64,000 nucleotides of DNA from Chitinophaga ginsengisoli (GCF_003014595.1 NZ_PYGK01000009.1:186001-250000), one strand, 5' to 3'. Counted from the stretch's first letter, positions 9,648 to 18,673 are shown. The notes: generated by a model not told the origin, from the sequence alone. Program-made: numbers and translations.

Positions 9648-11156
9648 TTATAAGATATCCCACCAGGGCTTCTCTCCGTCATTAGTCGTATTATTTTCAT
9701 TACTGGAAGATGGTGCCGGAGGCGCATCTGATTGTGTTGCAGCAGCGCGTACCTGTGTTTTGATATCATCCCGGTTCAGCAATAGGCGCCATTTATCTTT
9801 CAGCTGTTTGCCGGCTTCAGGTTTTACCATCAATACATAGTTGATATAACCCTCCACACTGCTAACGATATTACCTTTACCCCATTGTTTACCTGTTAAT
9901 CCTGATACTGATATCTGGTGCAGCAGTGCCCTGAACTTCCGTAATGTTTCCCTGTCCAGGCTCAACTTATCATTTACCACAATACCGGTTACTTCTCTCT
10001 TATCGCCCTTACGCATTACCTTTAACTTGTCAGGATGGATCACAAAGCCTTCTTCCTTTACCACCTGTTTTACACCCCATATCAGTTTTCCTGCGTCGTC
10101 AGCAGCAGGTTCCTTGGCAGAAAAGGTCATATCATCCGCATAGCGGGTATAAGTATAATTGAACCTGCGGGCAAGACCTTCAAAACGGCGGTCCAGGCGG
10201 AAGCAGATAATATTCGTAATAGCAGGACTGCAAGGGGCACCCTGGGGCAGATGACGGTTGGTATTAGCTACATAATAGTCCTTTCCATCAAGCGCTACCT
10301 GGTCAACTTCCGGTTCTGTACACAACAAGGCGAGTATAGTGGCTACCTGTTCGCTGTAACCCAGTTTGCAGAACATGCCTTTCACACGTTTGTACTCAAT
10401 AGTGGGGAAGAAGTCGCGCAGATCGATATTAATGACAATATCCTGTGCTACGTGATGTACAGCATTGGTAACGATGGACCTTCCTGGCACAAAGCCATGC
10501 GCGGCGTCGCTGTTGGGTACTTTATACAGGATATTCTCCAGTATCCAGTGCTGTGTAGCTTTGAGCTGTGGCATGGGAGCGGAGATCAGGCGTTTACCAC
10601 CGGATTTTTTCGGTATATAGAACCGCTTATAATGTGTGATATGTCCCACTTTCCTGTTAAAGGCCAGGAAGCGTAATTTACCTATGCTGATACCCATTGC
10701 AGCTGCCAGCGCAACGCCGTCGTGGAAGACAGGCAGACCTGTCGCAGTGAGGCGTTCAGTATCAGAAACAGTTTTATTCAGGCCCTGGGATACATCTTCT
10801 CCCAGGTATACGATCTGCTTTTCTTTCTGTTCAGCCCATTGAGCAGCTTTCTCTTTACGCTTTTCTTCGTTGCGCAGTTTGGTCTCCGCTCTTTTTGCTT
10901 TCGCTGCCGCCATGCGTTGCTTACGCATTTCGATCAGCATCTTTTCCCGGTTCTGGTAACGGCGTTTCTCTTCCATTAACTTGTTAAGTTCTCTGGTAAG
11001 GTCGGCCTCCCTATGTATCAATACCTCCGAAGGGGAAGGCATCAGTGTATTTTTTTTCCAGAAACCAAGGCGGGTCATTTCTTCCAGGATGACTTCATCT
11101 CTGGTGGATGCTCTGATACGGTCATATAACTGCTGACGCGTCAATCCTTCTGCCAT
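9648..11156 (-). CDS. Retron-type reverse transcriptase with N-terminal coiled coil
   Basis: 502-residue RNA-directed DNA polymerase. The catalytic core runs from about 175 to 460: NIDLRDFFPTI (catalytic Asp in motif A) at 243-253, LPQGAPCSP at 303-311, and the YADD active site at 339-342. Two features point to a retron rather than a group II intron or DGR enzyme: NAVHH at 231-235 fits the retron NAxxH motif, and VTG at 389-391 fits the retron domain-Y motif. Residues about 50-115 are a Lys/Arg/Glu-rich predicted coiled coil absent from minimal retron RTs. It is last in a minus-strand operon, and the predicted msr-msd RNA lies 91 nt upstream of its start. Expected role: make multicopy single-stranded DNA that keeps the partner proteins in check. 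The last 40 residues are low-complexity. Confidence 0.93.
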   Translation of the reverse strand: MAEGLTRQQLYDRIRASTRDEVILEEMTRLGFWKKNTLMPSPSEVLIHREADLTRELNKLMEEKRRYQNREKMLIEMRKQRMAAAKAKRAETKLRNEEKRKEKAAQWAEQKEKQIVYLGEDVSQGLNKTVSDTERLTATGLPVFHDGVALAAAMGISIGKLRFLAFNRKVGHITHYKRFYIPKKSGGKRLISAPMPQLKATQHWILENILYKVPNSDAAHGFVPGRSIVTNAVHHVAQDIVINIDLRDFFPTIEYKRVKGMFCKLGYSEQVATILALLCTEPEVDQVALDGKDYYVANTNRHLPQGAPCSPAITNIICFRLDRRFEGLARRFNYTYTRYADDMTFSAKEPAADDAGKLIWGVKQVVKEEGFVIHPDKLKVMRKGDKREVTGIVVNDKLSLDRETLRKFRALLHQISVSGLTGKQWGKGNIVSSVEGYINYVLMVKPEAGKQLKDKWRLLLNRDDIKTQVRAAATQSDAPPAPSSSNENNTTNDGEKPWWDIL

Positions 11157-11247
11157 AATCTTTCAGACGGTTTATTGCTGATAAAAGCTGGTATGTTGAT
11201 GAATAAGCGGGGAGGAAGAAGAGAAGATGGGTTTAACAGAAAACCAA

Positions 11248-11480
11248 TGTAAAGAGGAAATAGCCTTCGTGCAAGCCATTGACTAAATCAATCAACTCCA
11301 GGGCGGGGCGTACCTACCGGTAATTTGGAGCCCCCGGGGCTCGTACCGTAAATTACTGGTAGGTACGCCCCGCCCAAAGTAAAGATTGCATTTAGTGAAG
11401 CATGATAATGTCATGTTACCTGAGTGACGAAACATCACTCTTCCTGAAACCAGGCGCAAGTGCAAACTTTCCTCTTTACA
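11248..11480 (-). ncRNA. Predicted retron msr-msd RNA
   Basis: 233-nt RNA between the SWIM and RT genes, read right to left. A 13-bp perfect inverted repeat closes it: TGTAAAGAGGAAA at 11480-11468 (a1) and its complement at 11260-11248 (a2). After a1 come three short hairpins typical of msr: CCTG-GTTT-CAGG (11454-11443), GAGTGA...TCACTC (11440-11422) and CATGA...TCATG (11415-11401). Then follows a very GC-rich msd stem, 11375-11350 paired with 11326-11301 (25 of 26 positions), capped by a GAGCCC/GGGCTC hairpin. A basal stem, ACTAAATgCAATC with GATTGATTTAGT, extends it with one bulge. I could not settle the branching guanosine; the first G after a1 is at 11467. Order a1-msr-msd-a2-RT matches known retrons. 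Confidence 0.85.
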
Positions 11481-11500
11481 AAGATCTTTTTTTCTGAATC

Positions 11501-11531
11501 GAAAGATAGAGAGATTTATTTAAACAACAAA
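11501..11531 (-). promoter_or_regulatory. Candidate promoter for retron RNA and RT
   Basis: On the minus strand TTTG (11531-11528), a 19-nt spacer, then TATCTTTC (11508-11501). This matches the Bacteroidota -33/-7 consensus TTTG...TAnnTTTG except for the last base. Transcription would start a few bases downstream, roughly 10-15 nt before a1 at 11480, which would fix the RNA's 5' end where a retron needs it. Confidence 0.55.
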
Positions 11532-11589
11532 TACATATTGCTTTTTTTTCTTTCATTTCTTTCTACATCCTCATCTTCCTTTACTCCGC

Positions 11590-13248
11590 TTATGCGTTAT
11601 TGTTACTTTTATTCTTTTCATGTGTCATACGCAGTGCCAGCATATGTTCACAGGGCCCTTTATAAAGCTTGTTCGTGATGTAATCATAACAATCACAATG
11701 CCCTGTGCTCATCCTTTCATCGCCATCTATGACGATAACAGGATGGTATGTACGGCGTTCTGCGGTGATCTGTCCTTCTACCTGTAATCCTACTGATGGT
11801 ACCTGCTGTGCTGAGAAGGTGATCTTGCCTTCCTTCATCAACCGGGTTGCAGATTCTTCCTTCGGATTGGAGAACCTTAACTGATCCAGGGGTAAAGGTT
11901 CTCTGCTGAGTTCACGTAAGCGGTATAAACCGGTATGCAGATCGTAGATGACTTTTCCTGCCTGCGTATAAATACCCAGGGTGGCCAATACTTCAGGAAC
12001 AGATACACCTGTTCTTGCGGATATTTCTTCCGGTTTGCCCATCCACATCTGTTGTAGCTCACTGTATACACGGAGCTTGGTGGCATCTTCCACTGTAGCT
12101 CTTGGCGCCATCAGGTCAAACTGGCCGGCACGTGACCAGTCATTGGCTGTCCATCCGGAAAGGCCCAATGTGAATTGCATATCACCCAGGTCTGCTACAT
12201 AGAAAGAAGGTAATCCGCTTCCTGTCAGATGTACCGTGAATTTCTTTGCTACCGGGATAAGGCGTTCGAGGATCAGCAGGCGCCTGCGGCCCCAGATACG
12301 GATCTCCCTGCGCTGTGGACCGGTATAAATAGAACGTGCACAGATAATCTCTTTATTCCAGGGTTCGAATATGGCTTTCACAGGTTTGCCCGGGTCCAGC
12401 ACAAAACGGATGGAACGAGGACCTTTTTTCTCTTTGAACCTGCGCAGCCAGCTACAGAAGTTGTACACATCCATAGGATGCAGGTCAAAGCTGGCAGCAG
12501 GCAACGTCATGGCAGAACTTACCTGCAGGAATCCGCGTACCCAGCTATCCGGCAGGTCTATCTTCACTTCACGGAACATCTCTTCCTGTGTGGTCTGTAC
12601 AGAGAAGCCTGCAGGATCTACGGTGAAGGTGGTTTCCTTATAATCGCGGATCTTCTGGAATTCATTATACAGTGCGGCGGAGTAGTCTATGTTGGTAGTA
12701 CCACATTTGAACTCGTTCACCTCTTTGAATACATTATAACTGGCGCTCAGTTTACCATAGGCAGATTCGTCCTGGCTAAAGCATTCGAAGAATATCTCAT
12801 CCGGATGTACGCTGATGACAGGGTCCAGTACGAACCAGGCATCCCTGTCTTTCTGGTACAGGTAATCAAAGTATGCCTTGCGCGCTTTGTAGTAAGGCGC
12901 CTTCACCCTTTCTTTCTCCTGGAAGATGCTGCGTAATTCCTCGTTCAGCGCTGTGATACGGTTATTGGCAGCGGCAGCATCATAATGCCCCATATATTCA
13001 GCCAGCCACATCGACTCCTGCTGGGCGGCCCATTCCTTATAGGCGGTTTTATCCTTAGGTTTGAAACGAAGGTCGGAGACCACTACATCATGCAAAGCAG
13101 AAATAGCTTCGCGAAAAGCGATTTTCTTACGCAGTTTACCGGCAAAGAATGTCGGCTCACGATGGGTATCAGGTGCAAAAGAGATCCCAGCTGATGTGGC
13201 ATTGCTATAAACCTCGGTTTGTCCGCTATATCTGTAGTTAAATAACAT
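11590..13248 (-). CDS. SWIM zinc-finger protein, retron accessory
   Basis: 552 residues. The C-terminal SWIM zinc finger has the ligands Cys518, Cys520, Cys533 and His535 (CDC, 12 residues, CEH), a module that binds DNA or protein partners. About residues 395-465 look like a winged helix (EISARTGVSVPEVLATLGIYT). The N-terminal 380 residues are unassigned and contain a charged helical stretch around 60-150. It starts 10 bp after the WGR/HEAT gene stops and lies just upstream of the retron RNA. The trio of RT, winged-helix SWIM protein and HEAT/ARM protein corresponds, as I recall, to the class catalogued as type XIII retrons; the type number should be checked. Likely part of the effector complex. 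Confidence 0.85.
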   Translation of the reverse strand: MLFNYRYSGQTEVYSNATSAGISFAPDTHREPTFFAGKLRKKIAFREAISALHDVVVSDLRFKPKDKTAYKEWAAQQESMWLAEYMGHYDAAAANNRITALNEELRSIFQEKERVKAPYYKARKAYFDYLYQKDRDAWFVLDPVISVHPDEIFFECFSQDESAYGKLSASYNVFKEVNEFKCGTTNIDYSAALYNEFQKIRDYKETTFTVDPAGFSVQTTQEEMFREVKIDLPDSWVRGFLQVSSAMTLPAASFDLHPMDVYNFCSWLRRFKEKKGPRSIRFVLDPGKPVKAIFEPWNKEIICARSIYTGPQRREIRIWGRRRLLILERLIPVAKKFTVHLTGSGLPSFYVADLGDMQFTLGLSGWTANDWSRAGQFDLMAPRATVEDATKLRVYSELQQMWMGKPEEISARTGVSVPEVLATLGIYTQAGKVIYDLHTGLYRLRELSREPLPLDQLRFSNPKEESATRLMKEGKITFSAQQVPSVGLQVEGQITAERRTYHPVIVIDGDERMSTGHCDCYDYITNKLYKGPCEHMLALRMTHEKNKSNNNA

Positions 13249-13258
13249 CTTCAGGGGT

Positions 13259-16200
13259 TTAAGATTGTTTCACAGGAAATGCTGTAAATCGTACCGGCAG
13301 GTCCAGCCCGGGATATGACTGATGAATATTACGCATAATGGCAATACAGCGTGCTTTGTCGCCGATAGCCACTGTAGCCGATATATCAGCAATAATGTTT
13401 CCTATGTAGGTAGCTGCTTCCTGCGATTGCAGCGCTTCTTTCTCCAGAAAATTGAAGATCCGCTCCTTAGCCACGCGTGCTTTGTTGACCCTCGATAATA
13501 CAGACCTGAAATAATGTTCCAGTTCCTTCAGATAAGACAGGTTACCGGCTGCATAATTCTCCAGGTAATTGGTCGCAAATAACTGCATGGCCACCCCAGG
13601 ATGCTGGCTGAGTTTCATGAGGTAAACAGGACCATCTTCTTCACGGAAGAAGCGGGTCAGCAATTCACGTCCGAAAGCCTGAACAGTAGGATTCACACTG
13701 TCGGCAATAGCGACCAGCGATTCAGGCGACCAGTCAGTCGCTTCAAATTTCGTCCGGAAGAATTCAGCTGCAAAGGCGCGGGTATCATCCCAGGTGGCGT
13801 CCAGCAGGGTAACAGCAGCGTCTCTTTCATAGCGGATGCGTGTAACGTGCTGTTCGAAGAACCGCCAGCACCATTCCCTTACTGCCTGCAATTCATGATT
13901 ACCGGCAGCAATGACCTGTTTGATGGTAAGGTTCTCTGCAGGGATATATTTTTCCAGCACCAGCACTCCGAAGGCCTGGGCAGGACGGTAATTGGAATAC
14001 AATAAACGTAAAGCGGTGGCCTGGTCAATATCCTGAAGATGCCCCACCAGTTCATTGCTTAATACCAGTGCCAGGTCTGCGTGCAGGCCATCAGTAGTTT
14101 CCTTACGCATTAGTAGTGGCACCAGTTCATTGACCAGCCATACGGCCAGCGCGGCATACTTTTCCGCAAGGCGTTTCAGCAATGGGCGTATAGCATTCCG
14201 TACATCCGTATAAGGAGCCGTGCAGCAGTAGAACAGTAGTCCATGACGTTTTACCAGTTCTGTTTCACTGATCGCGGTGATAACGTCAATACCGGCAGCT
14301 CTTACAGGTTGATAGGCATGTTCCAGTAAACTATGCAACAGGCTGTCGGTAATATGATCCAGTTTAACCTCCTGCTTTTTCAACAGCAGCAATCGCGCGG
14401 CAAATGCCTGTGCTGCGGCTACCTGACTTTGCAACAGGTCTTCAATGATCTTAAAGTCAAGGTGCATCAGCGCAGCCCCGAAGTATTGTTCCAGGATACG
14501 GCAGCCGTCTGTCAGCGTATCGTTGATCTGATTGTCAGCATCTTTGAAAGAAAGGAGATAAGCGATGGTTTTACCAGCCAGCAGTCTGACTTTCTCTTCC
14601 GGCAATTTCACCTGTGCCAGTTGCACTCTTGCGAAAGCACGTACGTCTTCATACGGACAGAAGATCAGTTCACGGATGAAGTCAACATCTGCCAGGCAGA
14701 GGTCTGGTCTTGCGGCTGCCCATTCCATGCCTTGCCCGCGTGCTTCAGCGGAGGTGCTATATAATAGGGCCAGTATAATAGGCAGCGAAGGATTATTGAT
14801 ATCAAACTTCTCGCGGGCCAGCTGCAAACCATATTCCTGTGGCAGGCGGAAAGGATTGCCCAACAAGGCACGTATTACCTGGCTGTCCATCTTTTCCTTC
14901 AAGGTGTTATAGTCAGGATGTTGCAGCAACTGATGCAGGGCAAAGTCATGGATCTCATCGAGTTTGCCTTTTACCAGCAGCTGAATGAATGCCTGTGGGA
15001 GTTGTCGCCAGAGATGCAGGAAGGGTACTTCACTATCAGCATCGGAATTTCTAACAACTTGCTCAGCCGAGATAGCCGGCTGTACATCATTGTGTTTACG
15101 GCTACGGAACAGAGAGGCTACTTTCTTCAGCAGGCTTTCTCCTTTATTCTCCTGCTTTGGCTGATTGGAACCAGTAGTATTATTGGATGCTTTCATCCAT
15201 AATGTTCCTTCTGGTACCAGTTGAAGCTCTTTACTATTACCCTGGAGGATATAGTTTAGTAATACTGCTTTGGCATTCGCCGGATGATTGGTAGTAGCAG
15301 GGCTGTAGATGGAATTGTAAGGGGCACCGCTCCACCCGTAAGTCTGGGTAATGGGACCGGTATGTTTGGTTACATCATATTGTAATAACATCGCGGTGGC
15401 GAACCTCACATACTGAATATCATCGCGTTTGCCCATTTGTTTTAACCTCCGCAATACACGGCGCCGCAGATAAAGACGGGTATTCTTTCTGTATGGTTTA
15501 TTCTTTTTGTTGGAGTAAGACCCATCTCCCGGGTTTTCCTGTTCCCTTTCAAAACGCTCTGTCAACAGTGAGACCAGTTCATGATCATCTCTTAATTCAG
15601 CCTGTTTGAAAAGGTGACGGATATGTTGGAAGAAGTTGATTTTCAATGGTAATGTGCCGAGGAAATGCAATAAGACTTCCCGTACGGTTGGATTGGCAAT
15701 ACTCACTATGTACAGATCTTCCAGTAAAGGATAGGCAGGTTGTACCAATAGCTTTACCCTTTCTTCCAGTAGTTGCTTCAGTTGCTGCTTGCTACCAGAT
15801 TTCACTGCTTCCTGGAACTCCGGAAGCAGTCCCTTTTCAATCTGCACTATATAATGCTTACGTTCTTCTTCAGGCAGGAGGAGTAGCAGTGCATGTACGG
15901 CAATCTGCCGATGGTAGTAAGGATAGCTGCTATTCTCCGCGTATGCTTTCAGTGTAGGGACGTCGGCGTCGCTACCGCAGCGCCCCAAGGCCCATAAGGA
16001 CGCATAACGCTGCATGGCATCCTCCCGCTCGATCAATTTAGCGATATAGGGAGCGGCTTCCTTGAGACGCAACTCACCGGCTTTCCAGATGACACGGGAT
16101 GTCTTCCATTCTGTTTTGAATTTGGAATGCCTTTTCAGTGCATATTCCAGGCGTTTCAGCATGGCTACGTGAACAGGGTTTTGCACCTGTGATGTATCAG

Positions 16201-16471
16201 GAGCAACAAATTCAGCTACCGGTCCGGCATCCTGCTCGGCACTGTACCCCTTGGAGCGTTTTTCTTTTTCCAGGGCGTCATAGATGGCGGTGGCTGATGG
16301 CAGATCCACCGGGGACACTGTTTTACTACCTTCTTTTAATGCGCTACCCCGCTTACCATAGCGGAAGTTAACTACATATTGTCCGGGGCCAACTTCACAT
16401 AAATCAATCTCATAGGTCTTGTCCGAATTCCCCTCTCTAAAGAAAAGCTTTGTTTGCTTTATAAATCGCAT
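13259..16471 (-). CDS. WGR-domain HEAT-repeat protein, retron accessory
   Basis: 1070 residues. Residues 1-75 form a WGR domain, a nucleic-acid-binding module also found in PARPs and MolR-like proteins; its signature reads FRYGKRG at 36-42. From about 95 to the end the protein is a series of helical HEAT/ARM-like repeats, for example YASLWALGRCGSDADVPTLK and similar helix pairs. A basic low-complexity patch lies near 435-470 (LFRSRKHND). There is no recognisable nuclease, protease or NTPase motif, so any toxic activity is not visible. First gene of the minus-strand operon: 10 bp before the SWIM gene, which is followed by the retron RNA and RT. Similar WGR/SWIM pairs can occur without an RT, so the assignment to the retron rests on operon context. 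Confidence 0.87.
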   Translation of the reverse strand: MRFIKQTKLFFREGNSDKTYEIDLCEVGPGQYVVNFRYGKRGSALKEGSKTVSPVDLPSATAIYDALEKEKRSKGYSAEQDAGPVAEFVAPDTSQVQNPVHVAMLKRLEYALKRHSKFKTEWKTSRVIWKAGELRLKEAAPYIAKLIEREDAMQRYASLWALGRCGSDADVPTLKAYAENSSYPYYHRQIAVHALLLLLPEEERKHYIVQIEKGLLPEFQEAVKSGSKQQLKQLLEERVKLLVQPAYPLLEDLYIVSIANPTVREVLLHFLGTLPLKINFFQHIRHLFKQAELRDDHELVSLLTERFEREQENPGDGSYSNKKNKPYRKNTRLYLRRRVLRRLKQMGKRDDIQYVRFATAMLLQYDVTKHTGPITQTYGWSGAPYNSIYSPATTNHPANAKAVLLNYILQGNSKELQLVPEGTLWMKASNNTTGSNQPKQENKGESLLKKVASLFRSRKHNDVQPAISAEQVVRNSDADSEVPFLHLWRQLPQAFIQLLVKGKLDEIHDFALHQLLQHPDYNTLKEKMDSQVIRALLGNPFRLPQEYGLQLAREKFDINNPSLPIILALLYSTSAEARGQGMEWAAARPDLCLADVDFIRELIFCPYEDVRAFARVQLAQVKLPEEKVRLLAGKTIAYLLSFKDADNQINDTLTDGCRILEQYFGAALMHLDFKIIEDLLQSQVAAAQAFAARLLLLKKQEVKLDHITDSLLHSLLEHAYQPVRAAGIDVITAISETELVKRHGLLFYCCTAPYTDVRNAIRPLLKRLAEKYAALAVWLVNELVPLLMRKETTDGLHADLALVLSNELVGHLQDIDQATALRLLYSNYRPAQAFGVLVLEKYIPAENLTIKQVIAAGNHELQAVREWCWRFFEQHVTRIRYERDAAVTLLDATWDDTRAFAAEFFRTKFEATDWSPESLVAIADSVNPTVQAFGRELLTRFFREEDGPVYLMKLSQHPGVAMQLFATNYLENYAAGNLSYLKELEHYFRSVLSRVNKARVAKERIFNFLEKEALQSQEAATYIGNIIADISATVAIGDKARCIAIMRNIHQSYPGLDLPVRFTAFPVKQS

Positions 16472-16640
16472 GAGCTAACAACATTAAACACAGTAGGCAA
16501 AATAATATTATTTTTTATATGAATGGATAATTTTTTATCCAGCCTTCCCGAAAAAGTACAGGATTATCCTCTGATCTTACAAGCAACAAGATCGCTCTTC
16601 AACCGAAATTTGTCTCATCAAACAGTTAAACATACACACA

Positions 16641-17039
16641 ATGATCAACAACACAATCAGCTTTTTAATACTGCGGGTAGCCATTGGCGCCACGATGTTC
16701 GGACACGGATTAGTGAGATTACCCAAACTCGACAAGTTCAGTGGCTGGATGGTGAAAAGCTTTGAAAACTCCATGTTGCCAGCTTCCCTTGTGAAACCTT
16801 TCAGCTATGCACTTCCCATCGCAGAATTCCTGATAGGACTACTGCTTATCATAGGATTGTTCACCAGGCAGTCGCTGGTAGCCGGCAGTATCGTCATGAT
16901 AATGCTGATATTAGGCACTACTTTGATCGAGAACTGGGAAGCGCTTGTTTCTCAATTGATCCATGCTGCCTTCTTTGCCTTGCTTTTAAGTTACATCACA
17001 TACAATAGTTACGCAGTGGATAATCTCTTTAAGAAATAA
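16641..17039 (+). CDS. DoxX family membrane protein
   Basis: 132 residues with four hydrophobic segments. The N-terminal segment carries the family phrase RVAIGATMFGHGLVRL, and a Pro/Leu-rich loop precedes PIAEFLIGLLLIIGLFT. The DoxX fold occurs in membrane oxidoreductase subunits and many proteins without an assigned role. It lies only 3 bp before the polysaccharide deacetylase, so the two are probably co-transcribed. It is divergent from the retron operon. Confidence 0.88.
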   Translation: MINNTISFLILRVAIGATMFGHGLVRLPKLDKFSGWMVKSFENSMLPASLVKPFSYALPIAEFLIGLLLIIGLFTRQSLVAGSIVMIMLILGTTLIENWEALVSQLIHAAFFALLLSYITYNSYAVDNLFKK

Positions 17040-17042
17040 CAT

Positions 17043-17981
17043 ATGACTACCAGAAAAGAATTTCTCAAAACCGCCGGTCTGTTAAGTATGGCCGGTATGG
17101 TCGGGCCATCTGCTTTAGCGGCCAGTCCTGCCAGACAAACAAAACCAGTATCTTCCTGGGCCGATGGCTCCCGGCTTGTAGTGAGTGTATCCATGCAGTT
17201 TGAAGCAGGCGGGCAACCGGTAAATGCAGAAAGCCCATTCCCGCAGAATATGGCCAAAGGATACAAAGACCTGCCTTCCGAAACATGGTACCAGTACGGC
17301 TATAAAGAGGGTATTCCACGCATGCTTGACAATTGGGATAAACTTGGTATCAAGGTGACTTCACATATGGTTGGTTCCGCAGTACTAAAGAATCCGGCAC
17401 TGGCCAAAGAGATCGTGCAACGCGGACATGAAGCTGCTGCCCATGGAAGGGATTGGGCTACACAGTATACGATGTCTTATGAAGAGGAAAAACAATTCAT
17501 TCTCGACGGTGTGAAAGCAGTAGAACAGGTAACGGGCGTTACACCCAAAGGCTATAACGCCAACTGGTTGCGCAGGGGCGAGAATACCTTAAAGATCTTA
17601 CAGGAACTGGGATTCACTTATCATATCGATGATCTCAGCAGAGATGAGCCGTTTATTATCCAGGTAAATAACAAAGATTTTGTGGTAGTGCCTTATACGC
17701 TGCGCAACAATGACATTGTGTTGATCTCCGGTCAGTGGTTCTCTACAGACCAGTTCCTGCAGCAGGTGAAGATGGAATTTGACCAGTTGTATGAAGAATC
17801 AGCCTATCGCAGGAGAATGATGTCTGTCAGCTTTCACGACCGCATTGGTGGATCTCCGCAAATGGTAAAAGCGGCTAGTGAGCTGTTCACTTATATGCAG
17901 AAGCATAAAGGTGTGGTGTTTAAGAGAAAAGATGAGATAGCGAGACTGGCGTTGGCAGATAAGAGTACGATAAGAGAATGA
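17043..17981 (+). CDS. Polysaccharide deacetylase (NodB-like) family protein
   Basis: 312 residues. The N-terminus MTTRKEFLKTAGLLSMAG resembles a Tat-type or lipoprotein-like export signal ending near ALAASP. The NodB-type core includes GHEAAAHGRDWA, in which the His pair is positioned like the metal-binding HxxxH motif, then EQVTGVTPKGYNANWL and ILQELGFTYHIDDLS. This resembles the PuuE/allantoinase-like branch more than chitin deacetylases, so the substrate is uncertain. It follows DoxX by 3 bp and ends before a 20-bp-stem terminator. Confidence 0.88.
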   Translation: MTTRKEFLKTAGLLSMAGMVGPSALAASPARQTKPVSSWADGSRLVVSVSMQFEAGGQPVNAESPFPQNMAKGYKDLPSETWYQYGYKEGIPRMLDNWDKLGIKVTSHMVGSAVLKNPALAKEIVQRGHEAAAHGRDWATQYTMSYEEEKQFILDGVKAVEQVTGVTPKGYNANWLRRGENTLKILQELGFTYHIDDLSRDEPFIIQVNNKDFVVVPYTLRNNDIVLISGQWFSTDQFLQQVKMEFDQLYEESAYRRRMMSVSFHDRIGGSPQMVKAASELFTYMQKHKGVVFKRKDEIARLALADKSTIRE

Positions 17982-18000
17982 TCCTGATAGAAGCCGAACA

Positions 18001-18048
18001 TTTAATGATAGCGCCCGTATTCCTGTGGATACGGGCGCTATCATTAAA
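18001..18048. terminator. Strong bidirectional terminator
   Basis: A 20-bp perfect stem (18001-18020 with 18029-18048; core GCGCCCGTAT/ATACGGGCGC) and an 8-nt loop. The AT flanks give a U-rich tail on both strands. It lies between convergent genes ending at 17981 and 18113. Confidence 0.88.
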
Positions 18049-18112
18049 TACGATTATGTTGTTTTACGATATTATCGATTCCACAGGTTGAAAGCACAAC
18101 GTTCCTCCGGTA

Positions 18113-18568
18113 TTATAGTACGCTGATCTTCATCACCACCTTCTTTACTGCAACCGGATCTTTTACCCTGATGTTTGGCATATGCAAATCTGTAGGGAAG
18201 AAGATGGCAAACATGCCCTGCTCCAGCTTTGAAAAGAAAGCAGGCGTCTCGCCGAACAGCATAAAATCCGCCGTATCATCATACGCTTTTGATGGCGTCT
18301 GGTTCCTCAGAAAATCATGCCCTATCAGTTCCTCACCGCTTACGATATATTGTACGTCGATATATTTCTTATGAGACTCCATTTGCTCGCCTTCCGTAGA
18401 GATCGTATCATACTCATTTACAATGGCGATGATAGCCGTACCATCAATTTCATATTTACCCTTCTCTACTTTGGAAAAGTCTGTCTGTTGCAGATATTCA
18501 AAAGCTTTTACGAATTTAGGGCCAAGGCCGTGGTAAAGCGCTGCGTTCTTTAAAGTATCGATAATCAT
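18113..18568 (-). CDS. YhcH/YjgK/YiaL family protein (DUF386)
   Basis: 151 residues of the cupin-like YhcH/YjgK/YiaL family, recognised by MESHKKYIDVQYIVSGEE and the tail MFAIFFPTDLHMPNI with conserved His and acidic residues that bind a metal in solved members. Members are linked to sialic acid and other sugar catabolism, but no sugar pathway lies beside it here. Full length for the family. Confidence 0.9.
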   Translation of the reverse strand: MIIDTLKNAALYHGLGPKFVKAFEYLQQTDFSKVEKGKYEIDGTAIIAIVNEYDTISTEGEQMESHKKYIDVQYIVSGEELIGHDFLRNQTPSKAYDDTADFMLFGETPAFFSKLEQGMFAIFFPTDLHMPNIRVKDPVAVKKVVMKISVL

Positions 18569-18658
18569 GTAGCTCTATTATGCGCTGGCAAGATACGATC
18601 AAATGTGAACAAACGTTAATGATTGTTAAAGAATCCGTGGCCGGAAATATTAGAAAGT

Positions 18659-18666
18659 TAAATTTG
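18659..18666 (+). promoter_or_regulatory. -7 promoter element (TAAATTTG)
   Basis: Exact match to TAnnTTTG, ending 7 nt before the ATG of the histidine kinase at 18674. This implies a very short leader. No good -33 element at the usual distance. Confidence 0.45.
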
Positions 18667-18673
18667 CCGGAAT

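Noticed and set aside
9648..11156. RT as a group II intron or diversity-generating retroelement enzyme
   Set aside because: There is no maturase or endonuclease domain, no intron boundaries and no template/variable repeat; NAxxH and VTG motifs plus the adjacent RNA point to a retron.
11301..11375. GC-rich hairpin read as a terminator or REP element
   Set aside because: It has no U tract at its end and lies inside a 13-bp closing repeat with three further hairpins and an adjacent retron RT, which fits msd better.
16345..16365. WGR signature reading FRYGKRG, with Tyr for Trp and Lys for Arg, as a degenerate domain
   Set aside because: The Tyr form is, to my knowledge, usual in the WGR/HEAT branch, so I do not treat it as decay.
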